Below, piece by piece: positions 1-7,667 of a stretch of DNA of 64,000 nucleotides. Under the pieces are notes generated by a model. The model saw nothing but the letters and a program-made list of their open reading frames with translations, ran no database searches and had not been told where the DNA came from. The DNA lies in assembly GCA_020632885.1 (NCBI GenBank), contig JACKEQ010000014.1, positions 83,620 to 147,619 of the forward strand. Direction: 5' to 3'. Position 1 is the first letter of the stretch; each line of letters starts with the position of its first letter. Source of the stretch: Alphaproteobacteria bacterium. GTDB lineage: Bacteria; Myxococcota_A; UBA796; GCA-2862545. Both the position numbers and the translations under genes were made by a program.

Positions 1-590
1 ACCTCGACCCGGTGGATGGTCTCCTGGCCGCGGTAGCAGCCCTTCTCGAAGTGCAGGTGCGTGTCGCGCAGGCCGAGCTCGTGAGGGAGCTGACGGTCGC
101 TCGCGTCGTCGGGGAACCGCGGCCAGCCGACCTCGATGCGCAGGGCCTCGAGCATCGCGTCGTCCGTCGGGATCCCGGCGACGGGCGGGGTGTCGTCGGG
201 CGTGAGCACCTCGAGCCCACCGGACCGGCTGCGGCGCGAGGGCCACTGGAGCTCGGCATCCACGGCGGGCAGGTCCGCGCCCTGGAGGCTCCAGACGGTC
301 CCGCCACGACGGACGATCTCCACGTCGTCGAACACCACGAACATCCCGTAGCGCGCCTCGAACGCGTCGGCCGTCATGCCCTCGAGGACGCAGACGAGCC
401 GGTCGTCGGCCACGAGCAGGAGGTCCATGAGCCCGTGCAGACGGCCCCGATCGTCGGTCATGCCGGACCAGCGGTGCGCGCCGACGGGCATGTCCCGCAC
501 GTTGTTCGTGAACATGCCGTTCGCGAACCGGCGGGTGTCGGGGCCGACGAGCTCGACCACCTCGACCCCCGGACGACGTCCGAGGATCAA
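1..590 (-). CDS. ygfZ: YgfZ/GcvT-like folate-binding protein, partial (C-terminus beyond window)
   Basis: About 196 residues are visible, running off the left edge. Near the N-terminus FANGMFTNNVRDM matches the F-Q-G-x-x-T-N-D-V region of the family, and close to the window edge KGCYRGQETIHRVEV is the diagnostic K-G-C-Y-x-G-Q-E signature of YgfZ/CAF17 proteins. Family members bind folate and support repair or maturation of Fe-S enzymes in the cytoplasm. I chose TTG at 590-588: it follows the TGA of the upstream gene (593-595) by two bases and has GAGGA nine bases upstream. It is the last visible gene of the minus-strand run that starts with exbB. A GTG ten codons further in is an alternative start. 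Family identity is clear; the start codon is less certain. Confidence 0.85.
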   Translation of the reverse strand, partial: MILGRRPGVEVVELVGPDTRRFANGMFTNNVRDMPVGAHRWSGMTDDRGRLHGLMDLLLVADDRLVCVLEGMTADAFEARYGMFVVFDDVEIVRRGGTVWSLQGADLPAVDAELQWPSRRSRSGGLEVLTPDDTPPVAGIPTDDAMLEALRIEVGWPRFPDDASDRQLPHELGLRDTHLHFEKGCYRGQETIHRVE

Positions 591-592
591 GG

Positions 593-1291
593 TCAGAAGT
601 CCTCGTCGTCGTCGAAGGCGATGATGGTCTGCCCGCTGGACCGCGGCGGCGGGGGCGGCGGGTTGGGCTTCTTGGGCTCCGAGGGCGGCTCGGGAGCGGG
701 CGGAGGCGGCGGCGCGGCCGGTGGTGCCGGCTCCGCGGGAGGCGGAGGCGGCTCGGACGGCGGCGGAGGCGGCTCGGATGGCGCGGGCGGTGGCTCGTCG
801 GCGTCCGCGGGGTCTGCAGGGGGCGGCACGTCGGAGGACGCGTCGTCCGCAGGCGGCGGAGGCGGCTCGTCACCCGGCGGTGCGGGCGGCGGGGGCGGAG
901 GCGGGGGCGGAGGCGCTGCGGTGAGCTCCTTCGCGGCCGTCGGCGGAGCCACCACCGTGGCCATGTCCTCTTCGTCGAAGGGATCCGAGCTCTGGATCGG
1001 TACGCGCTCGAGCCTGTCCGGAGGCGGCAGATCGGGCTCCTTCTTCGCGGCGGGCTCCTCCTTCGCCGGCACGGCCTTCACGGGCTCGGGCTCGCGTGGG
1101 GCCGGCACCGTGGGCTCCTCCACGGGAGGCTCGATCGCGGCAGGCTTCTTCGACGAGCTCTTCGGCGCAGGGGCCTCTTCCGCCCCACCACCGGTCATCC
1201 GCTTGTAGAGCAGGAACCCGACGATCGCGAAGAAGAGCGCGCTGCCGAGGCAGCAAAGGAGCGAACACGCCAGGGAGATCAACGTGCTCAT
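593..1291 (-). CDS. Membrane-anchored proline/glutamate-rich protein
   Basis: The protein has 232 residues. One hydrophobic segment at residues 5-28 contains Cys-Cys and is followed by YKR, predicting N-terminus out and the rest inside. Residues 35-215 are low-complexity Pro, Glu, Ala and Ser, including an almost pure Pro run. The C-terminus is short and acidic (TIIAFDDDEDF). I do not recognise a family. It sits between a polytopic membrane protein (stop at 1344) and ygfZ (starts three bases later), so it is probably co-transcribed with the exbB/exbD run. The Pro-rich part may act as a spacer, by analogy with TonB, but the protein lacks a TonB C-terminal domain. The opposite strand also has an open frame here; it is a shadow produced by the biased composition. 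Confidence 0.7.
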   Translation of the reverse strand: MSTLISLACSLLCCLGSALFFAIVGFLLYKRMTGGGAEEAPAPKSSSKKPAAIEPPVEEPTVPAPREPEPVKAVPAKEEPAAKKEPDLPPPDRLERVPIQSSDPFDEEDMATVVAPPTAAKELTAAPPPPPPPPPPAPPGDEPPPPPADDASSDVPPPADPADADEPPPAPSEPPPPPSEPPPPPAEPAPPAAPPPPPAPEPPSEPKKPNPPPPPPRSSGQTIIAFDDDEDF

Positions 1292-1343
1292 GGGTTCCGC
1301 ACCTCGATGGGAAGGGGGGCCACCCCGGTAACCGCATCGTGCA

Positions 1344-1925
1344 TCAGCTGCTGGCCTCCTCTGCCTTCCTCGTTCGGACCAACCCGACCTGGATCACGAT
1401 CCCGACCCCCCAGAGCAGGCCGAGGAGCCAGAGCTGGTCCGGTCTGCCCGCAGCGTACGTGATGCAGACCGCCCCGACAAAGGGTGTGAGGAACTTGAGG
1501 AGGGTCTGGAAGAGGAACGGGAAGGCCAGGGCCCCGACGAGAGCCCCGGCGACGGGCCCCCAGAGCACCGCGCCGCCGCCGACCAGATCGCCCACCCCGG
1601 CGCCCAGCGCGACCCCGGCGACGCCGCCCACGGCGATCAGTCCGATCCGGTGCGCGAGCTTCACCACCCCGGCGACGGCCACTCCGGCCAGGATGGCGCC
1701 GAGGGCGAGCACCTCCGGCCGCGCGAGCGCCACCACGACGGTGCCCGCCCACGCGAGCGCCAGGGCGGCTCCGACCGCGCCGAGCGCGAACGCGCTGCCG
1801 AACAGTGCCGTGCGGTACACCCTCGCACCCGCGACCAGGAGGAGCGCGCCGATGGCGCCCACGAGCACCCGGAGCGGGATGGGCGCCTCCGCCGCGAGGG
1901 CCGCGAGATCCTCCGGACCGCTCAT
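1344..1925 (-). CDS. Polytopic membrane protein (DUF4203/TMEM198-like)
   Basis: The 193-residue protein is almost entirely hydrophobic. About seven Gly/Ala-rich membrane segments fall at roughly residues 18-38, 42-60, 62-88, 92-112, 118-138, 140-158 and 165-185, with a short polar tail RTRKAEEASS. The Gly-rich pattern resembles the DUF4203 group of membrane proteins, but no catalytic motif is visible and the family assignment is tentative. The start at 1925 overlaps the stop of the FtsB-like gene by four bases (ATGA), so the two are translationally coupled. It belongs to the exbB-exbD-ftsB-like run. No transport function can be claimed from the sequence. Confidence 0.65.
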   Translation of the reverse strand: MSGPEDLAALAAEAPIPLRVLVGAIGALLLVAGARVYRTALFGSAFALGAVGAALALAWAGTVVVALARPEVLALGAILAGVAVAGVVKLAHRIGLIAVGGVAGVALGAGVGDLVGGGAVLWGPVAGALVGALAFPFLFQTLLKFLTPFVGAVCITYAAGRPDQLWLLGLLWGVGIVIQVGLVRTRKAEEASS

Positions 1926-2209
1926 TCGTCGAACTGCACGATCACGTCGCCTTCACGGCCCCACTTGAGCTCGTCGGCCACCATGCGCTCCAGGACCACG
2001 GGGTCCTGGCGCATCGTGCGCATCTCACGGAGGAGCTGGCGGTTCTCGGCGTCGAGATCGGCGAGATCGGCCTGGGAGCTCGCCAGGCTCTCGCGGAGCT
2101 GGTGGCGCACCAGGAGACCGTTGTCGCCCCAGACGGCGATGGCGGCCGCGAAGACGAGCACGCTCGCAGGGACGATCGTGAACAGGAGGAGCCGGGGGGA
2201 CAGGCGCAT
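1922..2209 (-). CDS. FtsB/DivIC-like septum formation initiator protein
   Basis: The 95-residue protein has one N-terminal membrane segment (residues 6-26), then a heptad-patterned coiled coil (about 38-68, ending in ENRQLLREMRTMRQDP), then a short tail LKWGREGDVIVQF. The tail matches the C-terminal A-R-E-x-L-x-x-V-x-P-G-E shape of FtsB/DivIC. Such proteins are bitopic, form complexes with FtsL and FtsQ or DivIB, and act at the division septum. I chose the ATG at 2209; an in-frame ATG at 2266 would add 19 residues but places a polar tail before the signal anchor. The stop overlaps the next gene by four bases. It lies downstream of exbD rather than beside the more usual enolase or cell-wall neighbours. 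Confidence 0.75.
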   Translation of the reverse strand: MRLSPRLLLFTIVPASVLVFAAAIAVWGDNGLLVRHQLRESLASSQADLADLDAENRQLLREMRTMRQDPVVLERMVADELKWGREGDVIVQFDE

Positions 2210-2279
2210 GGGGGGGACCCAGAGCGGAGGGACCCCAATGATAACGGCGCACGATCGGGCGCACAACGCGGAAGGTCGC

Positions 2280-2702
2280 TCAGGGCTCGTCCTTGCGGGC
2301 GTCTCCGGCCTCCGTGGCGATGGCGAGCCGCGAGAGACCCTCGGCGCGCGCCATGTCCATGACGCCGACGACCCGCCCGTGGCTCACGCCCTCGTCCGCC
2401 TTGATGACGACCATGGTGTTGGGGTCCGCCTTGGCCTTCCGCCGGAACAGCGCCACGAGCTCCTCGGTGGAGACGGGTGCGTCGTCCGCGTAGACGGCGC
2501 CCTCCACGGTCACCCAGATGTCGATGTCGTCGTCGTCACCCAGCACGACGTCCGAGCTCGACTTCGGCAGGTCCACCTCGATGCCCGGGCTGCTGATGAA
2601 GGTCGTGGTGACCATGAAGAACAGCAGGAGCTGGAACACCACGTCGATCATCGGCGTGACGTCGATGACGGGGTCTGCGCGCCGGGGCACCCCGAAGCGC
2701 AT
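2280..2702 (-). CDS. exbD: ExbD/TolR-family proton-channel subunit
   Basis: The protein has 140 residues. The N-terminus is cytoplasmic, then DVTPMIDVVFQLLLFFMV (about 14-31) is the single membrane helix with the conserved channel Asp at residue 20 in the PMIDV motif. A periplasmic domain of about 100 residues follows, ending in an ExbD-type pattern with VVIKAD and a V-V-x-V-M-D-x-A-R helix. ExbD/TolR works with ExbB/TolQ to couple the proton gradient to TonB- or TolA-type partners. The ATG at 2702 overlaps the ExbB stop as TGATG, so the pair is coupled. An unusual DDDD run (residues 56-59) sits early in the periplasmic domain. No TonB or TolA gene is adjacent; the TonB-dependent receptor at 48.5 kb is the only visible client candidate. 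Confidence 0.9.
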   Translation of the reverse strand: MRFGVPRRADPVIDVTPMIDVVFQLLLFFMVTTTFISSPGIEVDLPKSSSDVVLGDDDDIDIWVTVEGAVYADDAPVSTEELVALFRRKAKADPNTMVVIKADEGVSHGRVVGVMDMARAEGLSRLAIATEAGDARKDEP

Positions 2703-3310
2703 CAGCCCTCCGCCGCCAGGGCGTCGAGCAGGAGCAGCCCGGCCTCCTCGAGGTCGAGCAGCAGGGCGTCCACGCGCGCCAGGAGGAACCGGTTGGCCAT
2801 CACGGCGGGGATGCCGACGCACAGGCCCGCGAACGTGGTGACGAGGGCCTGGCTGATGCCGCCGGCCAGGTGCCCGACGTCCGCGGCCCCTCCCTGCGCC
2901 TGGATGGCCTGGAACGTCACGATCATGCCGAGGACCGTGCCGAGCAGCCCGAGCAGCGGCGCGACCGAAGCGATGGTGCCGAGCACCGGCACCCAGCGCT
3001 CGAGCTCGGCGGCCTCGCGCCGTCCGACCTCCTCGAGCCGCTCCTTCAGCGCGGCCCGCGAGGTCGCGGGGCTGGACAGCGCGGCCTCCAGGATGCGCGA
3101 CACCGCGACGTCCTTCTTCTTGCAGAGCGCCAGCGCGTCGTCCGGCCGGCCCTGCTCGAGGAGCGCGAAGAGCTCGCGCAGGAACGACGGGGGCGCCACC
3201 GCTCCGCGCCGCAGGGCCCAGAGCCGCTCGAGGAACACGGCGATGGCCACGAGCGAGAGCACCCCGATGGGCACCATCACCGGCCCGCCGGCCACCAGCG
3301 TCTCGTACAT
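2702..3310 (-). CDS. exbB: ExbB/TolQ/MotA-family proton-channel subunit
   Basis: The protein has 202 residues with the expected three membrane helices at about 10-28, 107-130 and 155-176, and a cytoplasmic loop between the first two. APLLGLLGTVLGMI in helix 2 and the helix 3 stretch ISQALVTTFAGLCVGIPAV are the hallmark MotA/TolQ/ExbB segments. It forms the pentameric part of the inner-membrane motor with ExbD. It is the first gene of the minus run; 80 bp separate it from the divergent aminopeptidase at 3391, and the shared promoter region must lie there. The gene is complete and of usual length. Confidence 0.92.
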   Translation of the reverse strand: MYETLVAGGPVMVPIGVLSLVAIAVFLERLWALRRGAVAPPSFLRELFALLEQGRPDDALALCKKKDVAVSRILEAALSSPATSRAALKERLEEVGRREAAELERWVPVLGTIASVAPLLGLLGTVLGMIVTFQAIQAQGGAADVGHLAGGISQALVTTFAGLCVGIPAVMANRFLLARVDALLLDLEEAGLLLLDALAAEG

Positions 3311-3390
3311 CCACCCTCCTGGCTACGCCCTAACGACTCCGCAGACGGAAACGCACGCCGTCCCGCATGCGGAGCATATAGGGAGGCCCC

Positions 3391-4479
3391 ATGACGCGTC
3401 GTCGCGCTGCAACCGGTCTCGCAGGCCTCCTCGCCATCGCGCTCGTGGGGGGCGGCCTGGTGTTCGGGGAGCAGGCTGTCTGGCTCGCCCGCGCAGGGCT
3501 CCACCAGGCCGAGCTGCTCTGGGGCCGCGTGCCGATCGAGGACGCCATCGCGGCCGGGCACTACGACGAGGCCCAGGTGCACCAGCTTCGGCTCGTCCCC
3601 GAGATCAAGGCGTTCGGACGTGACATCGGGCTCTCGGCCACCGAGAACTACGACACGATCAACCCCACCTGGGACCGCACCATCTACAACGTGAGCGCCT
3701 CCCCTCCCCTGGCCCTCGAGAACGAGCGCTGGTGGTTCCCGGTGGTGGGCTCCGTGCCCTACCTGGGCTTCTTCGACGAGGAGAGTGCGGAGGCCTTCGG
3801 CGACGGGCTGCGCGCGGAGGGCATGGACGTCTACGTGCGCACCGCCGGGGCCTACAGCACGCTCGGTTGGTTCCGCGACCCCGTGATGCCGGGCATGCTG
3901 AAGTGGCCCGAGTACCAGTTCGCCAACACCATCCTCCACGAGCTGGCCCACGCCACCGTGTGGGTGCCGGGGTCGGTGCAGTTCAACGAGAGCTTCGCGA
4001 ACTTCGTCGGCGACGAGGCCTCCCGCCGCTACATGCTCGCGAAGTACGGCGAGGGGTCGCCCGAGGTCGAGAGCATGCGAGCCAGGATCGCGGACGGCGA
4101 CCGCTACCGGCGCGTCATGCACGACGTGTACCGCGACCTGGAGGCGCTCTACGCGGACCCCGCCCTCGACGACGACGCCAAGCTCGCCCAGAAGGCGCTC
4201 GTGTTCGAGAGCCTGCCCAACCGCATCGACGCCGCCGGGTTCGCCGAGCCGCAGCGGTGGAAGGACGCCCTGGCGAAGCGCACCTGGAACAACGCCACCA
4301 TGATGCAGTTCCGGGTCTACAACCGCAGCCGCGAGTGGTTCCAGGCGCTGTACGAGGCCGAGGGCAGCGACCTGCTTCGCTTCATGCACCGCGTCCCCGA
4401 GGTGACCCGCGGCGCGTCCGACCCCTACGCCGCGCTCGCCGAGGCGGTGGGCGCGGATCCGGAGTCAGAGGCCCCCTGA
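3391..4479 (+). CDS. Putative zinc aminopeptidase, PF10023 type
   Basis: The protein has 362 residues with a Lys/Arg-poor signal anchor at about residues 8-25. The gluzincin motif HELAH lies at 183-187 and the third-ligand region FNESFANFVG at 198-206, with Glu200 as the probable zinc ligand. This HELAHAT plus NESFA spacing is characteristic of the family annotated as predicted aminopeptidase, whose members are exported or membrane-attached. A GGGAGG ribosome site lies five bases before the ATG, and TATAGG just upstream is a possible -10. It is monocistronic, divergent from exbB and convergent with the next gene, whose 3' end overlaps it by 15 bp. Substrates are unknown. Active-site residues appear intact. 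Confidence 0.85.
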   Translation: MTRRRAATGLAGLLAIALVGGGLVFGEQAVWLARAGLHQAELLWGRVPIEDAIAAGHYDEAQVHQLRLVPEIKAFGRDIGLSATENYDTINPTWDRTIYNVSASPPLALENERWWFPVVGSVPYLGFFDEESAEAFGDGLRAEGMDVYVRTAGAYSTLGWFRDPVMPGMLKWPEYQFANTILHELAHATVWVPGSVQFNESFANFVGDEASRRYMLAKYGEGSPEVESMRARIADGDRYRRVMHDVYRDLEALYADPALDDDAKLAQKALVFESLPNRIDAAGFAEPQRWKDALAKRTWNNATMMQFRVYNRSREWFQALYEAEGSDLLRFMHRVPEVTRGASDPYAALAEAVGADPESEAP

Positions 4480-5409
4480 TCCGGGGGGTGAGGTCGTGAG
4501 GAAGCCGTCCAGGAACGCCTGTGTGACCCTCTGGCCACGAACGGCCCGGATCGACGTCTCCCACTCCGGAGGCAGCGTGCCCGCAGCGAGCAGCTCGGAC
4601 CGCGTGCACCGCTCGCCCGCGAAGAACCCCTGCGGCGTGGGGAGCACGTCCCACGACGGAGAGACCCGCCAATACCGCGCGGGCGGAGGGCACCAGAGCT
4701 CGAGCAGCCCGCCTGCATCCCGGAGCGCGAGCGCCTGCAGGAGGCCCACGACGGCCCACTGGTAGTGGTAGTCGCGGGGGAGCTCGGCGATCCACGTCGC
4801 CCGACGGCCCACCCAACGTCCCCACGCCGCGTCGTCCAGCGCGTGGAGCGTGGCGCGGGTCGCATACCCGGACGCCACGACCTCCGCGTCGTGGGACCGC
4901 ATCGCCGACAGCGCGTTCTCCACGGACGCGTGCGTGGCAGCCAGGGGCGCCGAACGGTTGGCGATGCCGACCCCTGCCACCGCGAGCGCGTCCGGATCCG
5001 CGGCCGCCCGATCGGCGTCGACCCACCGGCCCCAGGCCGCCGCGACCACGCCCTGGCGGGCCTCCAGGCGCTCCAGCCCCCTGGTGACGTGGGCGATCAG
5101 GCGCGAGCGGCGCCGGCGCTGGTGTCGGGACATCGGTCCGGACGGGGTCCACGCCTCGATGGAGGCACGGAGCACGGCGGGATCGTCGAAGCGCGGGTCG
5201 TCCGGGACCCCGAGGAACCGCGCGTGGCGCACGGCCCGCGCGACCGCGCCCTCCACGATGGGGTCGGCGCGGCTGTACACCCGCGTCGGGACCTCCAGGA
5301 GCGCGGACCGCACGGAGGATCGGAGGGGAGCGCTCGCGAGGGCGTCGAGCAGGCCCTGCTGCGGCAGCGGACGGCAGAGGTGCCGGTGGAGCGCGCGCAG
5401 CCCGTCCAC
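4465..5409 (-). CDS. Hypothetical soluble protein
   Basis: The protein has 314 residues and I do not recognise a family. It has no signal peptide or membrane segment. An Arg-rich stretch RHQRRRRSR lies at about 96-104, and the C-terminal half is Trp-rich (ALDDAAWGRWVGRRATW and nearby). Composition is Ala/Arg-rich and helical. The GTG start at 5409 lies five bases after the stop of the ThiF-rhodanese gene, so it is probably the second gene of that transcript. Its 3' end overlaps the aminopeptidase convergently. Codon position bias agrees with real coding (strong G/C at third positions). No function can be assigned. Confidence 0.65.
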   Translation of the reverse strand: MDGLRALHRHLCRPLPQQGLLDALASAPLRSSVRSALLEVPTRVYSRADPIVEGAVARAVRHARFLGVPDDPRFDDPAVLRASIEAWTPSGPMSRHQRRRRSRLIAHVTRGLERLEARQGVVAAAWGRWVDADRAAADPDALAVAGVGIANRSAPLAATHASVENALSAMRSHDAEVVASGYATRATLHALDDAAWGRWVGRRATWIAELPRDYHYQWAVVGLLQALALRDAGGLLELWCPPPARYWRVSPSWDVLPTPQGFFAGERCTRSELLAAGTLPPEWETSIRAVRGQRVTQAFLDGFLTTSPPGSGGL

Positions 5410-5414
5410 GCGGG

Positions 5415-6503
5415 TCAGTAGACCCTGAGCGAGGGGTCCACCTTCTTCGCCCAGTCGTTGATCCCGCCCTCCAGGTTGAAGAGGCGCGTGAAGCCCTCGC
5501 CCGCGAGCATCATCGCGGCCATCGCGGACCGCCCGCCCGAGCGGCAGGTGAGCAGGATGTCGCGGTCGCGCGGGAGGTCGTGGGCGATCTCGAGGACCCG
5601 CTCGTACGGGTGCAGGCGGTCCATGAAGTCGAAGCGCGAGATGGCGACCTCGGCGTCGTTGCGGACGTCGAGGACGTAGGGTGCCCAGCCGTCCTGCATG
5701 CGGGCGCTCGCGGTCTCGACGTCGATCGGGGTGTAGGACATGGCGGCTCCACAGAGAGAAGGAGGGATCGAGACGGCCGTGGGCCGGGGACGGGCGGGGT
5801 CCCGGGCGAGCGAGAACTCGTGGGTGCGCTGACCCAGCGCATCGTAGAGCAGCACGCGCCCCGAGAGCACCTCTCCGATGCCCAGGATCAGCTTGAGCAC
5901 CTCGGTGGCCTGCAGCGCGCCGATCACACCGGGCAGCACGCCGAGCACGCCGGCGACCGCGCAGGACGGGGCGTGGGCGCCGGGAGGGCTCGGGTAGAGG
6001 TCCCGGTAGGACGGGCCCCCCGCGTGGTTGAACACGGTGACCTGCCCCTCGAAGCGGTGGATCGCGCCGTAGACGAGCGGCACGCCCAGCATCTCCGTGG
6101 CGTCCGCGAGCACGTAGCGGGCCGCGAAGCTGTCCGTGCCGTCCACGACCACGTCGCAGGACGCGAGCAGCTCGAGCGCGTTGTCGCTGTCGAGGGCGAC
6201 CTCGTGCACCTCGACCCGGACATCCGGGTTCATCGCAGCGACCCGCTCGGCGGCCACGACCGCCTTGGGCCGCCCCACGTCGGACGTCGCGTAGAGGACC
6301 TGGCGCTGCAGGTTGGAGAGCTCGACCCGGTCCGGCTCCACGAGCACGATCCGCCCGACGCCGGCCGCCGCGAGGTACAGCAGCACGGGCGACCCGAGCC
6401 CACCGGCCCCCACGAGCGCAACCCGGGCCTCCGCGAGCCTCGCCTGTCCAGCCTCCCCCACCTCGGGGAGTGCCGTGTGCCGTGCGTAGCGTGGGTCCGA
6501 CAA
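5415..6503 (-). CDS. ThiF/MoeB-type E1-like adenylyltransferase with C-terminal rhodanese domain
   Basis: The protein has 362 residues. The N-terminal Rossmann domain shows GAGGLGSP at 32-39, the ELSNLQRQVLY segment that follows the ATP-binding region, and SCAVAGVLGVLPG with the likely catalytic Cys. The C-terminal rhodanese domain (about 265-362) has the active-site loop CRSGGRS with Cys320. Such proteins adenylate and sulfurate the C-terminus of ThiS/MoaD-like proteins for thiamine, molybdopterin or cysteine pathways. The family zinc site looks lost: where MoeB has C-x-x-C there is PSYRDLYP, and the second Cys pair is replaced by PARPRPT. TTG at 6503 is the likely start: it has GGAGG ten bases upstream, and any start upstream of 6562 would overlap the sigma gene. 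It is downstream of and possibly co-transcribed with that gene. Confidence 0.85.
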   Translation of the reverse strand: MSDPRYARHTALPEVGEAGQARLAEARVALVGAGGLGSPVLLYLAAAGVGRIVLVEPDRVELSNLQRQVLYATSDVGRPKAVVAAERVAAMNPDVRVEVHEVALDSDNALELLASCDVVVDGTDSFAARYVLADATEMLGVPLVYGAIHRFEGQVTVFNHAGGPSYRDLYPSPPGAHAPSCAVAGVLGVLPGVIGALQATEVLKLILGIGEVLSGRVLLYDALGQRTHEFSLARDPARPRPTAVSIPPSLCGAAMSYTPIDVETASARMQDGWAPYVLDVRNDAEVAISRFDFMDRLHPYERVLEIAHDLPRDRDILLTCRSGGRSAMAAMMLAGEGFTRLFNLEGGINDWAKKVDPSLRVY

Positions 6504-6561
6504 AGCGCGAGGGCCTCCGAGGGGCCCTCCTAACGAACGCGCAGGCCCGGAGGCCGCCCGA

Positions 6562-7434
<873 letters not shown>

Positions 7435-7471
7435 GCGGGTCCTCCCTCGATGCCTGCCTGCGGTCAGGGAC

Positions 7472-7491
7472 ATTGCGAGGGCCGTGCCAAG
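7472..7491 (-). promoter_or_regulatory. Candidate sigma-54 (-24/-12) promoter of the sigma-70 gene
   Basis: On the minus strand the sequence reads CTTGGCACGGCCCTCGCAAT. The GG and GC dinucleotides are exactly ten bases apart, and the TGGCACG block is a perfect match to the RpoN -24 element; TCGCA differs from TTGCA by one base. Transcription would start about 12 bases further on, near 7460, leaving a leader of roughly 25 bases with GGGAGGA before ATG 7434. It lies in the 233-bp gap between divergent genes, where nothing else coding is visible. Confidence 0.65.
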
Positions 7492-7667
7492 ATCGTCGCC
7501 ACCGGTCGGAGGCCGTCTCCAGCGGCACAATCGCGTGACTTCCGACGACGCCGGGGTCACGGGAGGTCACAGCGTCCCAGATCTGGGACAAACGGCGTAC
7601 AAAATTCTTGACGTCGTCTGGAATCCTGTACGCCCGACCGCGAGCAGGGTCGGGTAGGGTGCCCTCC

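Noticed and set aside
12..1208. A 398-codon plus-strand open frame with Gly/Ser-rich translation
   Set aside because: It is the complement of ygfZ and of the Pro-rich membrane protein. The minus strand has recognisable motifs (KGCYRGQE), gene overlaps and a membrane helix, while this translation is low complexity.
7603..7633. A sigma-70 promoter TTGACG with TACGCC for the gene at 7668
   Set aside because: The spacer is only 15 bases and the -10 match is poor; the TAGGGT hexamer nearer the start fits better with the pattern seen elsewhere.
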